From contig CANTFK010000173.1 of NCBI GenBank assembly GCA_947646735.1, positions 186,001 to 250,000 of the forward strand: 64,000 nucleotides of DNA. The letters are read 5' to 3'. This document shows, piece by piece, positions 32,236-43,158 of this stretch (within the stretch, counting starts at the first letter, position 1; each line of letters starts with the position of its first letter). The translations under genes and the position numbers were made by a program. Source of the DNA: Peronospora farinosa. Taxonomy: Eukaryota > Oomycota > Peronosporomycetes > Peronosporales > Peronosporaceae. The notes beneath the pieces are model-generated. The model was not told where the DNA came from, made no database searches, and worked only from the letters and a program-made list of their open reading frames with translations.

Positions 32236-34517
32236 TGGCGAATCAGATTGTAGAACTCATTCATCGGGCACTTGCCGACGTCATGAACATGATCGCAACC
32301 GCGACACACAAACAGGCAGTGGTCGGCTGGGTGACCCTTCCTTCCACAACACTCGCAAACGAGTCGCTTCCAACAGTCCAGATCCACATGCTTCCTAGAT
32401 CCACAATGGGTACACTTTGTCGCGGGTGGCCCTGGGACTACCTTTTGCCCCGGTCCCTCTGCCATACGTCGACTTCGGTCTGGCTCTGGGTCCTGATGGT
32501 CCGGGGGTCATCTGCGTTCCTCGCCCTACCAGTGTAAGGTTTACTCGCCGCCGCATAAATTCTTCTGAGGTCACCTTCTCCCTCAGGCCCACTGGAGCTG
32601 GACCCTTGGTCATTTTCACTTTCAGAAGTGGCTTGGGTGAATTGGACGGGTCTTCTCAGCTGACTCTTGGTGTGGTCTGGAGTGGTTGGGGCCTTCTGGC
32701 GAAACTTGCTGGACCCGAACAAGACCCTTCCTTGACGCGTCTTCGCTCTCTGACGAGCCAGCAGAAGTCATCTTCATCAGAAAATGTAAGCTGGTCCGCT
32801 AATTCTCGATCATCCAAGGTTTCCACGTAATGATCCACGTGTTCACGCTTTACACTAGGGGGGTCCGCCCTTAATATCTAGCTTTGCCCTGAGCCCTGCC
32901 ACGTTCAAACGGTACAGATATTCCAAGGGTGACTCATCAATCCTCTCTCTGGCGTGATAATACTGTCGGGCCACCGAAACCCCCAAGCCGCATAATTGGG
33001 CTTGGAACTCTTGCAAAAGCAGTTTCCAATCAACGCGTACCGTTTGACTTAGTTATTGATACCAATTCTGAGCTCGACGTGTGAGCAGGGACCCAAAAAT
33101 GAATCACTTCTCCTGTCTGGTGCCTGGTCTCGAAGGAAAGCCGTCTTTACCTTAGTGCTCCAGCTTCTGGCACGATCTTCATCGTGGTCCCTTCCGCTAA
33201 ATTCCTTCAGATCCGACGAGGCCGATACCCTAATGTGTGGAACAACAGTAGGGGGCCCTCCTGCCGTAGCCGTGGCCATAGTCGCTCGCGCTGAAGTCAT
33301 CGAGGAAGTCAAATCATCTGGGTCGTATTCATCATTGGTTGACCCCACAGACTCCATGTCTACATCAGGGATATCGCCTAGTGGTCATAGGCGCTCAATT
33401 CGCTGGGAGGACCTGGAATGAACTGGTCCTTTACCCTTCGTGGCGTGTCCCCTGTCCACTGCATCTTTTGTGGAGCCTTGCTATTCAAGGAACTTGGTCA
33501 TCGCCTAATTAAAGTACGACTGGAGCGCGCTAGGGGAAACTGACTCAGTCTTTGTTTCCTGGTCCATTTTTGTCCCCATCAACCTTGGCTCCACTTTGCA
33601 CCGGGCTTCCGTCTCCTCCTGCGCTTGGCACTGGACCCATGGGGTTGCTGTGTCCATATGGCCAGCTTCACGAATTCGTGCTTCCAACAACGCTGCACCA
33701 GCTGGACCCAGTTGCATTCGGTCCACCGTATCCATCAGGGCCGACATCATAGATGAGGTGGCCGATTCATATTGAGACCTTGGTGACGATTCACCGAGTG
33801 ACCCAGCAGGAGAGCCCACACCAGGATCCACTACTCCTCCATCTTGACGGGTACTTCCTTTGGGGGGAACCCCCCCCCCCACTAACGTCTTGAGGTGACC
33901 ATGCAGGTCACTAAGGTCTTCTTCAAGGTCTCGAACCCGAAATCGAAGAGGGTCTCAGCGGTGAAGTTCCCAGCATCCATCCCAGCTTCATGTAGCAGAT
34001 TCATTACGGCCTTGAGGACCTCCAGGTCTGTGGTCGTGGTGGGAAGAGCCGTTATCGGACCGTGGACCTGGTCCATAAGCTTGACCTTGAGCGCCTTCAT
34101 CACCGGGTCCAATCGAAGAAACTTCTTCAATTTATTCCTATGGTAGGCTTCTTCCAAATCTTCTTCTGTCCAGTCCTTACTAGCCACGCCTTGGCTCTCT
34201 CCCGACTCGTCCGTTGTGTCTCCGCCTCTCGGTGACTTCAACTTGGTATGCTTCTGCTTCTTTTGCTTGTTCTTGGGCACCTTTGGCTCTTGAGTGGTAG
34301 GTTGGAAGACTTGTTTCGGGGGCCCTTGTTTTTTAGCTTTCGCTGTCAAACTTGGAATCCCTGGACCATAATATTTATCATGGCCCATGTTGTCTTCTTC
34401 AACGAAGACATAAGGGGGGGGATTTGGTGGATTTTCTTCATATTCCACCTTTACCTCAATCGCAGAGCTCCTCCCCGGGCTCTGCTGGTCTTCCAATCCT
34501 TCTTCCTTCTTGATCAC
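32154..34517 (-). pseudogene. Element E gag
   Basis: Several minus frames (34517-33882, 33882-33505, 33357-33049, 32838-32656, 32465-32154) together form a Gag region broken by shifts and a C-tract at 33871-33880. The first part is charged and Lys-rich (KNKQKKQKHTKLK). The last carries two clear CCHC knuckles (CTHCGSRKHVDLDC and CECCGRKGHPADHC) and a third related one (CRGCDHVHDVGKC). Three zinc motifs are more than in elements A and B. Confidence 0.75.
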
Positions 34518-34637
34518 TGGCGATCCGGTTTCCAGTGTCTTGGTTGTCCCTTAGTCTATCTTGACCGTTGTCTTTTCTTCTTCGTAGGACTCACGGTGAA
34601 ATCCCGCGTCTCCCGAAGTTCCGGGCACGCGCACCGT

Positions 34638-35614
34638 TGTGGTGGAGTGGATTCTCAAACAACGTAGGAGATCCACAAACACACACAGCGCCGGACTGCC
34701 GACTTACGGAGGGGGTACCCCGATACCGTGTCGCGTTGACCTTGGGTCTCACCTTGTGTACCCGTCGGTTTGGGTGGTCTTGCTCCTCGGTTAACGCAGA
34801 AGACTTAAACTTGGTCTTTGTATAAGACTTGGACTTGGTGGTCCTCGAGTGGATATACTTCACTTGGGACCGGGTTTCTTGGGCTCAATCGACTTAGTCG
34901 AGAGCGATGCACCTCGTACTGCGTACCCCTTTGGTGGCTGACTGTTCTTGGTCCTTGGACCCCTTTGTGTTCTTCCCCGTAGGGAAACCGCTTCCTGTAG
35001 CGGGTCGTAGAGTGTTGACACTTACTTGACACCTCAGGCCAACTAGTCTGAGGTTCAACTTGCGCTGCTTGAGCCGTCTAACACCTGCTGGACGTCGGGG
35101 GCCAAAGGGTATCCCGCCCGGAAGAGTTGAAGCGACGGAGAAGCTTAGAAGGGCCGCTTAAAGCTGCCACGTGTAGTGCAAATTTGAGTGTGTTTATTTA
35201 CCTTATTCTCTGTATGCTTTTCTTGCCAAACCCTAACCCTTTGATCTGGATAGTGCCACGTGTCGACTCTTGGAGGAAGAACTGGCTCCTTGGTACCTGT
35301 ACTTTCTGTAATCTTCGATATTCTGTGTACCGATTCTGCACCCTCGAACATTGGGCCCTGGTACCCCTGGGCCCCTGTACCCCTGTTACCTGGGGTCCAC
35401 CTGTTACCTGGGGTTAACCTAAGCTGCCCTAGCAGCACTGGTCCTTTGGTCTGTAGTGTAGGACATCCTAGTACCTTCTCCGAACATGGGACCTTGGACT
35501 AGTTCGGGGCCCTGGTCACTCCCTGTCACTCATTCAAGAGAGTGACCGAGATCTTTCACGCCAATTATTATAATAACTACGAAGGGCCCCCCATTTCTCT
35601 GGCACTTCTCCACA
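34638..35614 (-). repeat. Element E 5' LTR (977 bp)
   Basis: Same ends as the left LTR (TGTGGTGGAGTGG...CTTCTCCACA), with scattered substitutions and without the expanded minisatellite. The minus-strand sequence next to it (ACGGTGCGCGTGCCC) should hold the primer-binding site but is not a clear tRNA match. Element C begins directly at 35615. Confidence 0.88.
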
Positions 35615-37137
35615 GGCATATTGTGGTTGAGCAGGGTCTCCCACACGGGTTTACGGCGGCCGAGCAGGAGCTCCCGCATCAAGTGTCGACGGTCGAACTT
35701 GGGGTTTTCCCGTCTAGTGTTTCCGGCATCGTGGATGAAGACATTCAGTGCCTAGAGGGGAGGGGTGATGGTTTATCACCTGACTGCGGTTCGCCAGCTT
35801 CTAGTAGTGACTCGAAGCACGATGGGGGCAACAGCACCTATAATTTAGCGTTGGAATGTGTCCACGCTATCGTGTACGTGGAAGGGAGTCCACAAAGGCG
35901 CCAATATATCGAGGTCGAGAGTCCTCCTCGTGATGCGTCTTCCATTACAAGCCTTCCAGGGCTTTCCTGGAAGCATTTCCTACGTGACCTTAAGGGAGAT
36001 ACTGTGGAACAAGTGTGTCTAATCACCAACGAGGTGGTTACGGTGGCGAACGAGGAGCATATGACGCGTCCTTGAAGCGCTGAGCCGAAGTCAGCGCGTG
36101 AAGAAAGGTTTGCATCACAGTCATGGAAGGCTCTGCGAGAGTCTGGTAACCCTGTCTACGACATTGCTCGTGAGTATGCAGACGTGTTCCCGTTCATGAT
36201 CCCGGCTGAACTTCCTGCGGACCGTGGTGTTCGGTACGAGATTGGTCTTGTGCCAGGGTCAAAGTATTGTGTGACACGGCAGTAGCCGTTGCCTCGAGAT
36301 CAAGTAGAAGCTATTGACGCATTCTTTGAAGGTCGCCGCAAAGCGAGTCATGTGCGGGAGAGTATCTCACCACATTCGAGTCCAACCTTCTGCGTGAAGA
36401 AGGCTACAGGAGGCTGGCGGATAGTGCATGCGTTCAATAAGTTGAATATGGACACTATTCCTGCGCAAACGCCAATTCCCAGGAAGGACATGGTGCTGAA
36501 TTCCATGTCAGGAAGTGTCATCTTCAGTGCCATCGACTTGACCGATGGCTTTTACCAGATTTTGATGCGCCCGAGCGATATCCAGCTCACCGTGGTGAGC
36601 ACCCCGAGTGGAATGTTATGGGAGTGGCTGGTTATGCCACAAGGGTCGAAGAACGCTCCGGCCACTTTCAATCGCATGGTGTCTCAAGTATTGAGACCTC
36701 TTCGGAACTTTGCCCCAAGTTATTTTGACGATATCTTCGTCACAGTCGCGCCGAGGGCAACCTCAACGATGTCCAAGTTCACCTTCAACACTTAACATAG
36801 GTGTTTCAAGTTATGCGGGACCACAAGATGTACGCGAATCTCAAGAAGTGTGTCTTTTGTGCACCGGAGATTCAGGTGTTAAGTTGCTATGTGAGTAAAT
36901 CGGGAGTTCGAGCTGAATCAGCGAAGGTGTCGTCCATCTGTTCTAGGCCCACTCTTAAGAACCCTACGGAGCTGCGCCAGTGGCTCGGCTTGGCTAATTA
37001 TTTGAACAAGTATACGAAGGATTATGCTGGTTCTATCCAACTTTTATTGTCACTCTTGAAGAAAGACACCACGTGGTTGTGGCGTCCCGAGCACCAAGGC
37101 CTTCGAAGCAGTAAAGAAGAGCCTGGCGTCAGCGCCA
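35615..37137 (+). pseudogene. Element C protease-RT linker and reverse transcriptase
   Basis: The linker is open from 35542, inside the LTR of E, to 36075. It leads via PAELPADRGVRYEIGL to a stop at about 36283-36285 (TAG where others have Trp in QWPLP). RT proceeds with GGWRIVHAFNKLN, TPSGMLWEWLVMPQGSKNAPATF and the catalytic FDD of SYFDDIFV near 36717-36740. The frame is then lost and regained at 36801, with MYANLKKCVFCAPEIQVL and LGLANYLNKYTKDYAG. Confidence 0.82.
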
Positions 37138-38606
37138 ATGCTGGTACTACCAGACGACTCCAAGCCGTTCCACGTGGTTTTCGATGCCAGTGATTTTGCA
37201 ATCGGTTGTGCCCTCATGCAATTTGATGATGAGGGCCGTGAACGAGTCGTGAGTTATCAGACGCGACAGATGAAGCCAGCTGAGAAGAACTATCCGGTTC
37301 GCGACAAGGGGTTATTAGCGATGCGCTATACACTCATCAAGTTTCGCGTGCATCTCCTTGGTGAACGTACATTTGCTTTGTACACCGATCATGCATCGCT
37401 GCGCACAGCGATGAAGAGCCCACACCTGTCCCAACGGATGGCACGATGGCTCTCATTCTTCTCTGAGTACAACTTCGTCATGCATTACAAGCCAGGCAAG
37501 ACTAATTTTCTCGCTGACGCCTTGTCACGACGTCCCGACTTCGATCCTCGGACTGCTTTGAGTCGTCAGGCTACTGATGACGAGGATGATGATGACCGAC
37601 GTGCAATATGTGTATCGCTGAACTTAACTCGGGTTACACCCGAGCCGTGTTTATTTGATGAGATCGTCGCAGCGTACAAGGGATATTTAGATTACGCAGA
37701 AATTATTGAGTATCTGCGTGCTCCCAGCGATGCTGCACTGGGAGCATTATCCCGAACCAAGCGCGACCACTTTCATCGATACAGTTTAGACGACGATTTG
37801 CTTCTGTATAGCATCGACCAATTCGATTCTCCTCGCACGGTGATTACCAATGACATGAATTTGCGTGCAAGAATCATTCACGAGTATCATGATGCTCCTG
37901 CTGGCGGTCATTTAGGCCTCGAAAAGACTTCGCGGCTGTGTCTCGAGACTTCTTCTGGCCCCACATGTATAATTGGTACGCAATTGGATCCGAACGTGCG
38001 AAATATGCCAGCGTGTGAAGCCATCTCCATCGTCACAGGCTCTCTTGCGATAGTTGCCAATTCCAGCAGAGGCCTGGAGATCAGTTTCGATGGACTTTAT
38101 CTTCGGGATTTCGCCCGATAGCCAAGCTCGAGCGGTCATCTTGGTATTTGTTGACAGATTCAGCAAGATGACATCTAGTGCCTGTTAACGCTAATATCAC
38201 CGCGGCAGAGACCGCGGCGCACTTCATAGACGCGGTGTTCCGTCATCATGGCCTTCCAGAAAACATTGTTTCGGACCGTGATCCGCGATTTACGTCCGCA
38301 TTTTGGACATCACTTTTCGAGCTCCTCGGGACAAAACTACTGATGTCGACTGCGGCCCATCCGGAAACGGATGGGCAAACCGAGCGCGTGAACCGGGTCC
38401 TCGAAGACGTTCTTCGAAGTTACGCTACGCCATTCACAAGTTGGAGTGCATTTTTACCACTCGCTGAGCTCGCACTCAACAACGTCGTACACGCGTCAAC
38501 AGGGTTGACGCCATTTTTTGTGAATTCGGCTCGTCACCCTCGTGTTCCTACTCTTCTGGTCGTGGGGCGACCCACAACACCTAGTGGCTCCACTCTGGGG
38601 GGATAA
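37138..38606 (+). pseudogene. Element C RNase H and integrase
   Basis: The frame 37138-38121 contains VVFDASDFAIGCALMQ, YTDHASLRTA, ADALSRRPDFD and the first half of the integrase finger HEYHDAPAGGHLGLE. A shift near 37950 moves the Cys pair and the first catalytic Asp (SMDFIFG, about 38090) into another frame. The rest (38178-38606) has VSDRDPRF and ETDGQTERVNR. All DDE residues are present but split over frames. Confidence 0.85.
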
Positions 38607-39951
38607 AGGTGATAAACAAAGATCGAGTGTAGCTCACGGTATTTTGAGCGCGAACGCAGTAACCCGATCCAAGGCAAAGACGGCTACTTTGACGCCACCA
38701 AACGTGGCGTCTCCATTAGCTCGATGGACTGCGCAGACATTGATTGACTTGTCTTCAGGTAAGCGTTCACCTACTACCAACTACGCGCCGATTAAGTCGG
38801 CGCGACCAATTGATGACATGGCCGTGTCGGAATTTATACTCCAACGTCAAACCATCACCCGGTTTGTACGCAACGCACTACAATCTGCGGTAGATCGGCA
38901 GAAAGAGAACGCTAACGAACATGGCAGAAAGAACACGAGCAAGTTTGATAAAAGGTGATCGTGTATTATTATCTACGGAAGGTTTAAGGGATTCTGCGGT
39001 ACTAACCTGGGAGCAAGTAAACTCGCGCCACGCTTCATCGGTCCATTCAAGGTTCTGAAGGCAGTCGGCGACGCTTATACACTCGACGTCCCCTCTTCAC
39101 TGCGACTCCACCCGACATTCTATGTCGGGCGGCTGAAGGAATATCGTCCGGCTACGCTTCACGGTTTGGCTTCGATGTCGGCTTCAGGAGTTCGTAAGTC
39201 GAACGGCCTTCCCGTCGTGCTCGACGCGCCGATGACATGGGGCGTGGCCTCGATCCCGTCTGAACATAACCAAGCACCTGACGTTCCAGAACCCTTATCA
39301 GTTCGAGCAGCTCACGATTCGACTGCCGGTTCTCACTCGCAGTCTTCTCCGCCTGGGCAGCACGCTCACTGGCAGACTCAGCCTGCAGCTGAGCATCGGC
39401 AGCTTTGTTTTCGGCCTGATCAACATCGTCCTGGGCAGCCAGGACGCCAGAATTACCATCGCGAGGGCCCTCCTCCGCTTGTTGATGCGGAGGGACAGGT
39501 GCGCTGGATTGTAGACCGCATTGTGGGTCACGAGGACCCTCCACAACCAGCACTGCATTCGGCTCATGAGAATCGCGCGATTCCATCCGCGCGCAGGTAC
39601 CGAGTACGATGGCTTGGCTTCCCTCCCGAGCAGGATACATGGGAAACAAGTTCCTTACTCCTTCGTGGCGTTTCGGATGTGGTTCTGTCGTATGAAGCCA
39701 CGAAGTCGGCCTATTTCAATGCGGGCGAGAACGCGAACGCTCTCGTGACAAACGAGAGCGGTAAGGAGATCCACGTCGTCGAGAACGATGACGCGAACGA
39801 GAACGTCGTGGCGAATACATATCACGATTGCGAGGCGAGAATCGCGCAGCAGGACGGGCAGGCGAACGTGTCGCTGCCCTGCGCTGATTATTCCGCGGAG
39901 ATTGACTCCGCTGTCGCGAGCGGTACTGCCAGCGAGGCGCACCACGAATAA
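38607..39951 (+). pseudogene. Element C integrase C-terminus and chromodomain
   Basis: A GPY/F module (RFIGPFKVLKAVGDAYTLDV, HPTFYVGRLKEY) at about 39030-39145 is followed by a chromodomain at about 39505-39665, with RIVGHEDPP, RYRVRWLGFPPEQDTWE and LLLRGVSDVV. The Trp and aromatic residues typical of chromo folds are kept. The 39166-39951 frame is open to the element 3' non-coding part. Confidence 0.75.
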
Positions 39952-40557
39952 CTGCGCTTCTCCGTTCGCTCAGACTTCGCTCATATTTTGCAATCCAACT
40001 TCGTTCGCGATCACTGAGTGGACACTCAGCGATTTGTCGTCGCCATTCGTCATGAGTTGGGCGTGGAGTCGAGCCACAAGACCGGCATCCTTAATTGACA
40101 TCAACGAAGCAGAGGCGGTCCTCATTCCAAGCATCCTCACACACTCTTCCGCGTAGCGCGCCGATGGAGTGATCGGTGCGAAGATCCTCTCGATTGTCGA
40201 GCCAAAATTGGAAGCTGCTACCATCCTCGAGCATCCGATTCCAACGTTGGATGAAGGCACACCAAGAACGTTGTACAGCTTAATGCTCGATTCCATCAAG
40301 ACCTTTCCCGCGCAGTTTTCGAAATCGGCGGAAGTAGTCCCGCATCGTCCGGAGCGTGAGCTCCGGACAAGTCGCACAGTGAACAAGGTATGATTTGCCG
40401 CGCCATGATGCTGGTTGTTGCACTCCCGCTGATGTTGCTTAGGAGTGCTGCTGGATTGGGTGTTGAGCCTCCGGACATTGCTTGTTCGTTTATGAGCGAT
40501 GGGGTTTCGACAGTTGAGCACTCACGGTTGGTGAGTGCTGTCATGAGAAGGGGGTGA
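39952..40557 (+). other. Element C 3' non-coding region with polypurine tract
   Basis: About 600 bp follow the chromodomain. They contain hairpins, for example CTCCGGAC arms near 40350-40375 and GCACTCAC at 40518-40525 pairing with 40531-40538. They end in the purine tract GAGAAGGGGGTGA (40545-40557) directly before the LTR start TGTAATGG. Long open frames on both strands here lack ATG starts at their beginnings. Confidence 0.7.
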
Positions 40558-40820
40558 TGTAATGGGCTACATTATACACATAGTTAACACAAATAAACAA
40601 TTACATATGTAGACAGGTACTGGGCCCAAATAGCGGTCACAGCGTGGTCATTTATTGTTGGTCTATTATTGGGGCCTAAAGTCCCAATATGGACCAATGA
40701 TAAATCAACCTGAAATTGTGTGGTTCTACGAAAGGTGGAACACTGTCGTATTTATATTTAGTACGAATTAAAGCCAAAATAAAAATAAGAGTTAAATTTA
40801 CTTGATACCTAATACTTATT
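40558..40820 (+). repeat. Element C 3' LTR, truncated
   Basis: TGTAATGGGCTACATTA follows the polypurine tract exactly, as expected for an LTR start. The matching end (TTACA or similar) is missing; element D sequence begins at about 40821. An imperfect 20-bp inverted repeat lies at 40652-40705. Confidence 0.7.
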
Positions 40821-41620
40821 CTTGAGTCTTCCTCAAGCGCGCGTGTAAGCTAGTGACGGTACGTTCTAGCCCCGTTACACTTAACGCCGTTGTCATTCTT
40901 CTGCATGAGCGCGCTGCCGATTGCAAAATTGCTTGCATCGCAGACGACGCTAAAGGGTTATCCGCGTCTAAAAATGCCAAGACCTTTGTCTCTACAAGAG
41001 ATTGCTTCACTGATGTTAACGAATCTTCTTGTTCCTTTGACCAAGTCCATTCTGTATCCTTTTTTAAGAGATCAGACAATGGCTTAGTCTGCTCCGCATA
41101 AATCTTGCTGTACTTATGCAAGTAATTAGCGAGCCCAAGGAATTGGCGCAGATCCTTCACATTACGTGGGACTGGCCATTCCTTTACAGCCCTTACCTTT
41201 TATGGGTCTGCTCGTACACCATGTGCACCTACGATGCAGCCCAGTACAGGTATCTCGGGGACACCTATTACGCACTTTTGCAAGTTCACGTATAATTAGG
41301 CGTCACCCAGAGTCTGCAAAAACAGCATCTAAATGACGCTTGTGCGACTCTATTGCGCTTAGACCGTCCTCCGACCTACTATGCACGAATACATCGTAAA
41401 GTAATGAGGCGCGTAGGCACGGTGCTGACGCATCACGTGAGCCACCACTCGGTTAATGTTACCGGAGCATTTTGCAACCATTGTGGCATCACAAGCCACT
41501 CCTACAGCATACCGCTTGGGGTGCTTACTGCCGTTTTGGCTACATCAGTATCTCTCATGAGAACTTGATAGTAGCCTCCTTCAGATCCAACGCGGAAAAG
41601 ATAGCTGACTTTCCCATGGA
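40821..41620 (-). pseudogene. Element D reverse transcriptase C-terminal half
   Basis: The remaining RT thumb and connection read FLGLANYLHKYSKIYAEQ and KKDTEWTWSKEQED in the 41160-40821 frame, and shifts lie between 41160 and 41560. The FDD region at about 41375-41400 is damaged: the plus strand lacks bases present in B, giving a shift in the catalytic motif. RNase H is cut off shortly after its start at the left edge. Confidence 0.75.
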
Positions 41621-43158
41621 ATTCAACAAAACATCTTTCCGCGGGATCGGCGTTTGAGCCGGAATGGTGGCCGTGTTCAGCTTATTATAAGCATGAACCA
41701 CGCGCCATCCACCTGTTGCCTTACGCACACAGAAGGTCGGGCTGCAGTGAGGCGACTTGCTCTCACGTACATGCCCCGACTTGGATCGCTTGTCGAAGAA
41801 CCCATCGATGTAATCGACTTGTTCCTTCGGCAACGGCCATTGTCTGGTCACACAATACTTGGTGCCAGGCTCCAGGTCAATCTCGTGCCTGATGCCCCTA
41901 TCGGCCGGTAGGCGGCTCGGCACTTCTGCTGGAAACACATCACGGTGTTTCCACAGAACATCATAGAACGGGCTGTCCTTCAAGGCTTCCCAGCCTTGAG
42001 CAGCAAACCGTTTCTTCTTAACGGTCTCCAAGACGCTTTCGTCCATTGTAGACGACGAGCAACAGTCCACCACGTTCTCTTCTGGAACTGGTGCGACTAT
42101 CTCGTGGATCTTTCCTTCCTTTAGTTCGGACAGGAACAGATCCCACGTCATCTCCGATAGATTTACTATCTCCTCGGCAGATGCCAAGACAAGTTGGAGC
42201 ACCTCAACTGAGGATGCCTCCGGCATTTTGTCTTCGACGGCCTCGAACAGCTCGTTCGTATATCCGTCCTCTTGGACCGAGACTGATCCAAGGGTCACTC
42301 GTTTCGACGTGCCCTTGATCGTCTTAATACGTCTGGTGCTCGTTCTTCGAGTCACCACGACCTTTGACCTGGAAGAAGGTGTCGTTACTATCTCAGCCAA
42401 CGCACTTCTTCCAATCGCACCAGGCTCATGGCTCTGTGTCGGTTCGTGTGGCGCTTGACTTCCTTTCAGCCCACTATCAATTGCCACAGGCTCTCGGCTC
42501 TGTGCAGGACTATTGGACGCATGACTACCTGCCATCGCCGCATTCGCTACACTAGTCTTTTCGACTGGGGTAGGAATATGTGTCACCTGGATTTCCGCCA
42601 GTGCACTTCCAACTACACCACTCTTTTCGAGCTGGGTAGTTCCTGGTGTCGATTGACATACCGTCATCGCACCCTCGACTATGTTGGACACAGCATCAGC
42701 CACATAAGACTCTCGCAAGAGCACATCCTTTCCGGTGTCTTGCGTAGAGTTAGCAAATGTGCTTGTACGCCAGTCTATCCATGGTTGGTGTTTAGCCAAC
42801 CAAGGCATGCCTAGGATGAGGTCATACGAACTTGCCATACCTAAGCACTGTGAACTACTCTTTACAAAAGAATTCACTGAAACTGAAGGCGAGTTCAACG
42901 TAAACTCCCTCCGATTTAATCAGCGAATTGTTCGCTAAACGAACGGTCGCCTCTTCTCGCTTGCCATACTGGCGAAGCAACTCGATTTGCCGGAATCTTT
43001 TTCAGACCCGCGAGTTTCGCAAAGTTTTGTGATGCACCCGAATCCACGAGAAGGGTCATCACTTGGTCATAGCCTCGTACTCCAGCGCTATAGACCAAAA
43101 GGGTTGAGGTCCGACCTTTCGAAACCTCAGGGACTATGCTACCCATTTGTTCGATCAC
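41555..43158 (-). pseudogene. Element D protease, linker and RT N-terminal half
   Basis: The 42898-41555 frame is open for 447 codons. It joins ASSYDLILGMPWLAKH, the polar linker, VFPAEVPSRLPADRG, and RT up to PIPRKDVLLNSMGKS and ALDLK, and then shifts. The protease active site LLVDSGASQNF is in the preceding frame (43158-42916). It retains about 100 bp of RT N-terminus that is missing from element B. Confidence 0.82.

Larger units (their letters stand above)
22749..35614 (-). mobile_element. Element E: large Ty3/gypsy retrotransposon with dual RNase H, chromodomain and antisense ORF
   Basis: Two direct LTRs with TGTGG...CCACA ends bracket 10.4 kb. On the minus strand the order is gag with zinc knuckles, protease, RT, Ty3-type RNase H, a second archaeal/plant-type RNase H, integrase and chromodomain. 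A purine-rich tract (AGGGGACAG, minus strand) touches the left LTR, which is therefore the 3' LTR. A 687-codon ORF runs the other way between integrase and 3' LTR. Pol has frameshifts near 30891, 28255 and 27480 and a TGA at 27942-27944. The 5-bp flanks (ATTTA left, GCATA right) do not match as a target-site duplication. Confidence 0.92.
35615..40820 (+). mobile_element. Element C: Ty3/gypsy retrotransposon lacking gag, with partial 3' LTR
   Basis: The + strand carries a protease-RT linker, RT, RNase H, integrase, GPY/F, chromodomain, a polypurine tract and the first about 260 bp of an LTR. Gag, protease and the 5' LTR are missing because the left side starts at the edge of element E. The RT type (SYFDDIFV) matches A, B and D. 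Pol is broken by stops and shifts near 36286, 36750 and 37950. The right end is cut by element D. Confidence 0.88.
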
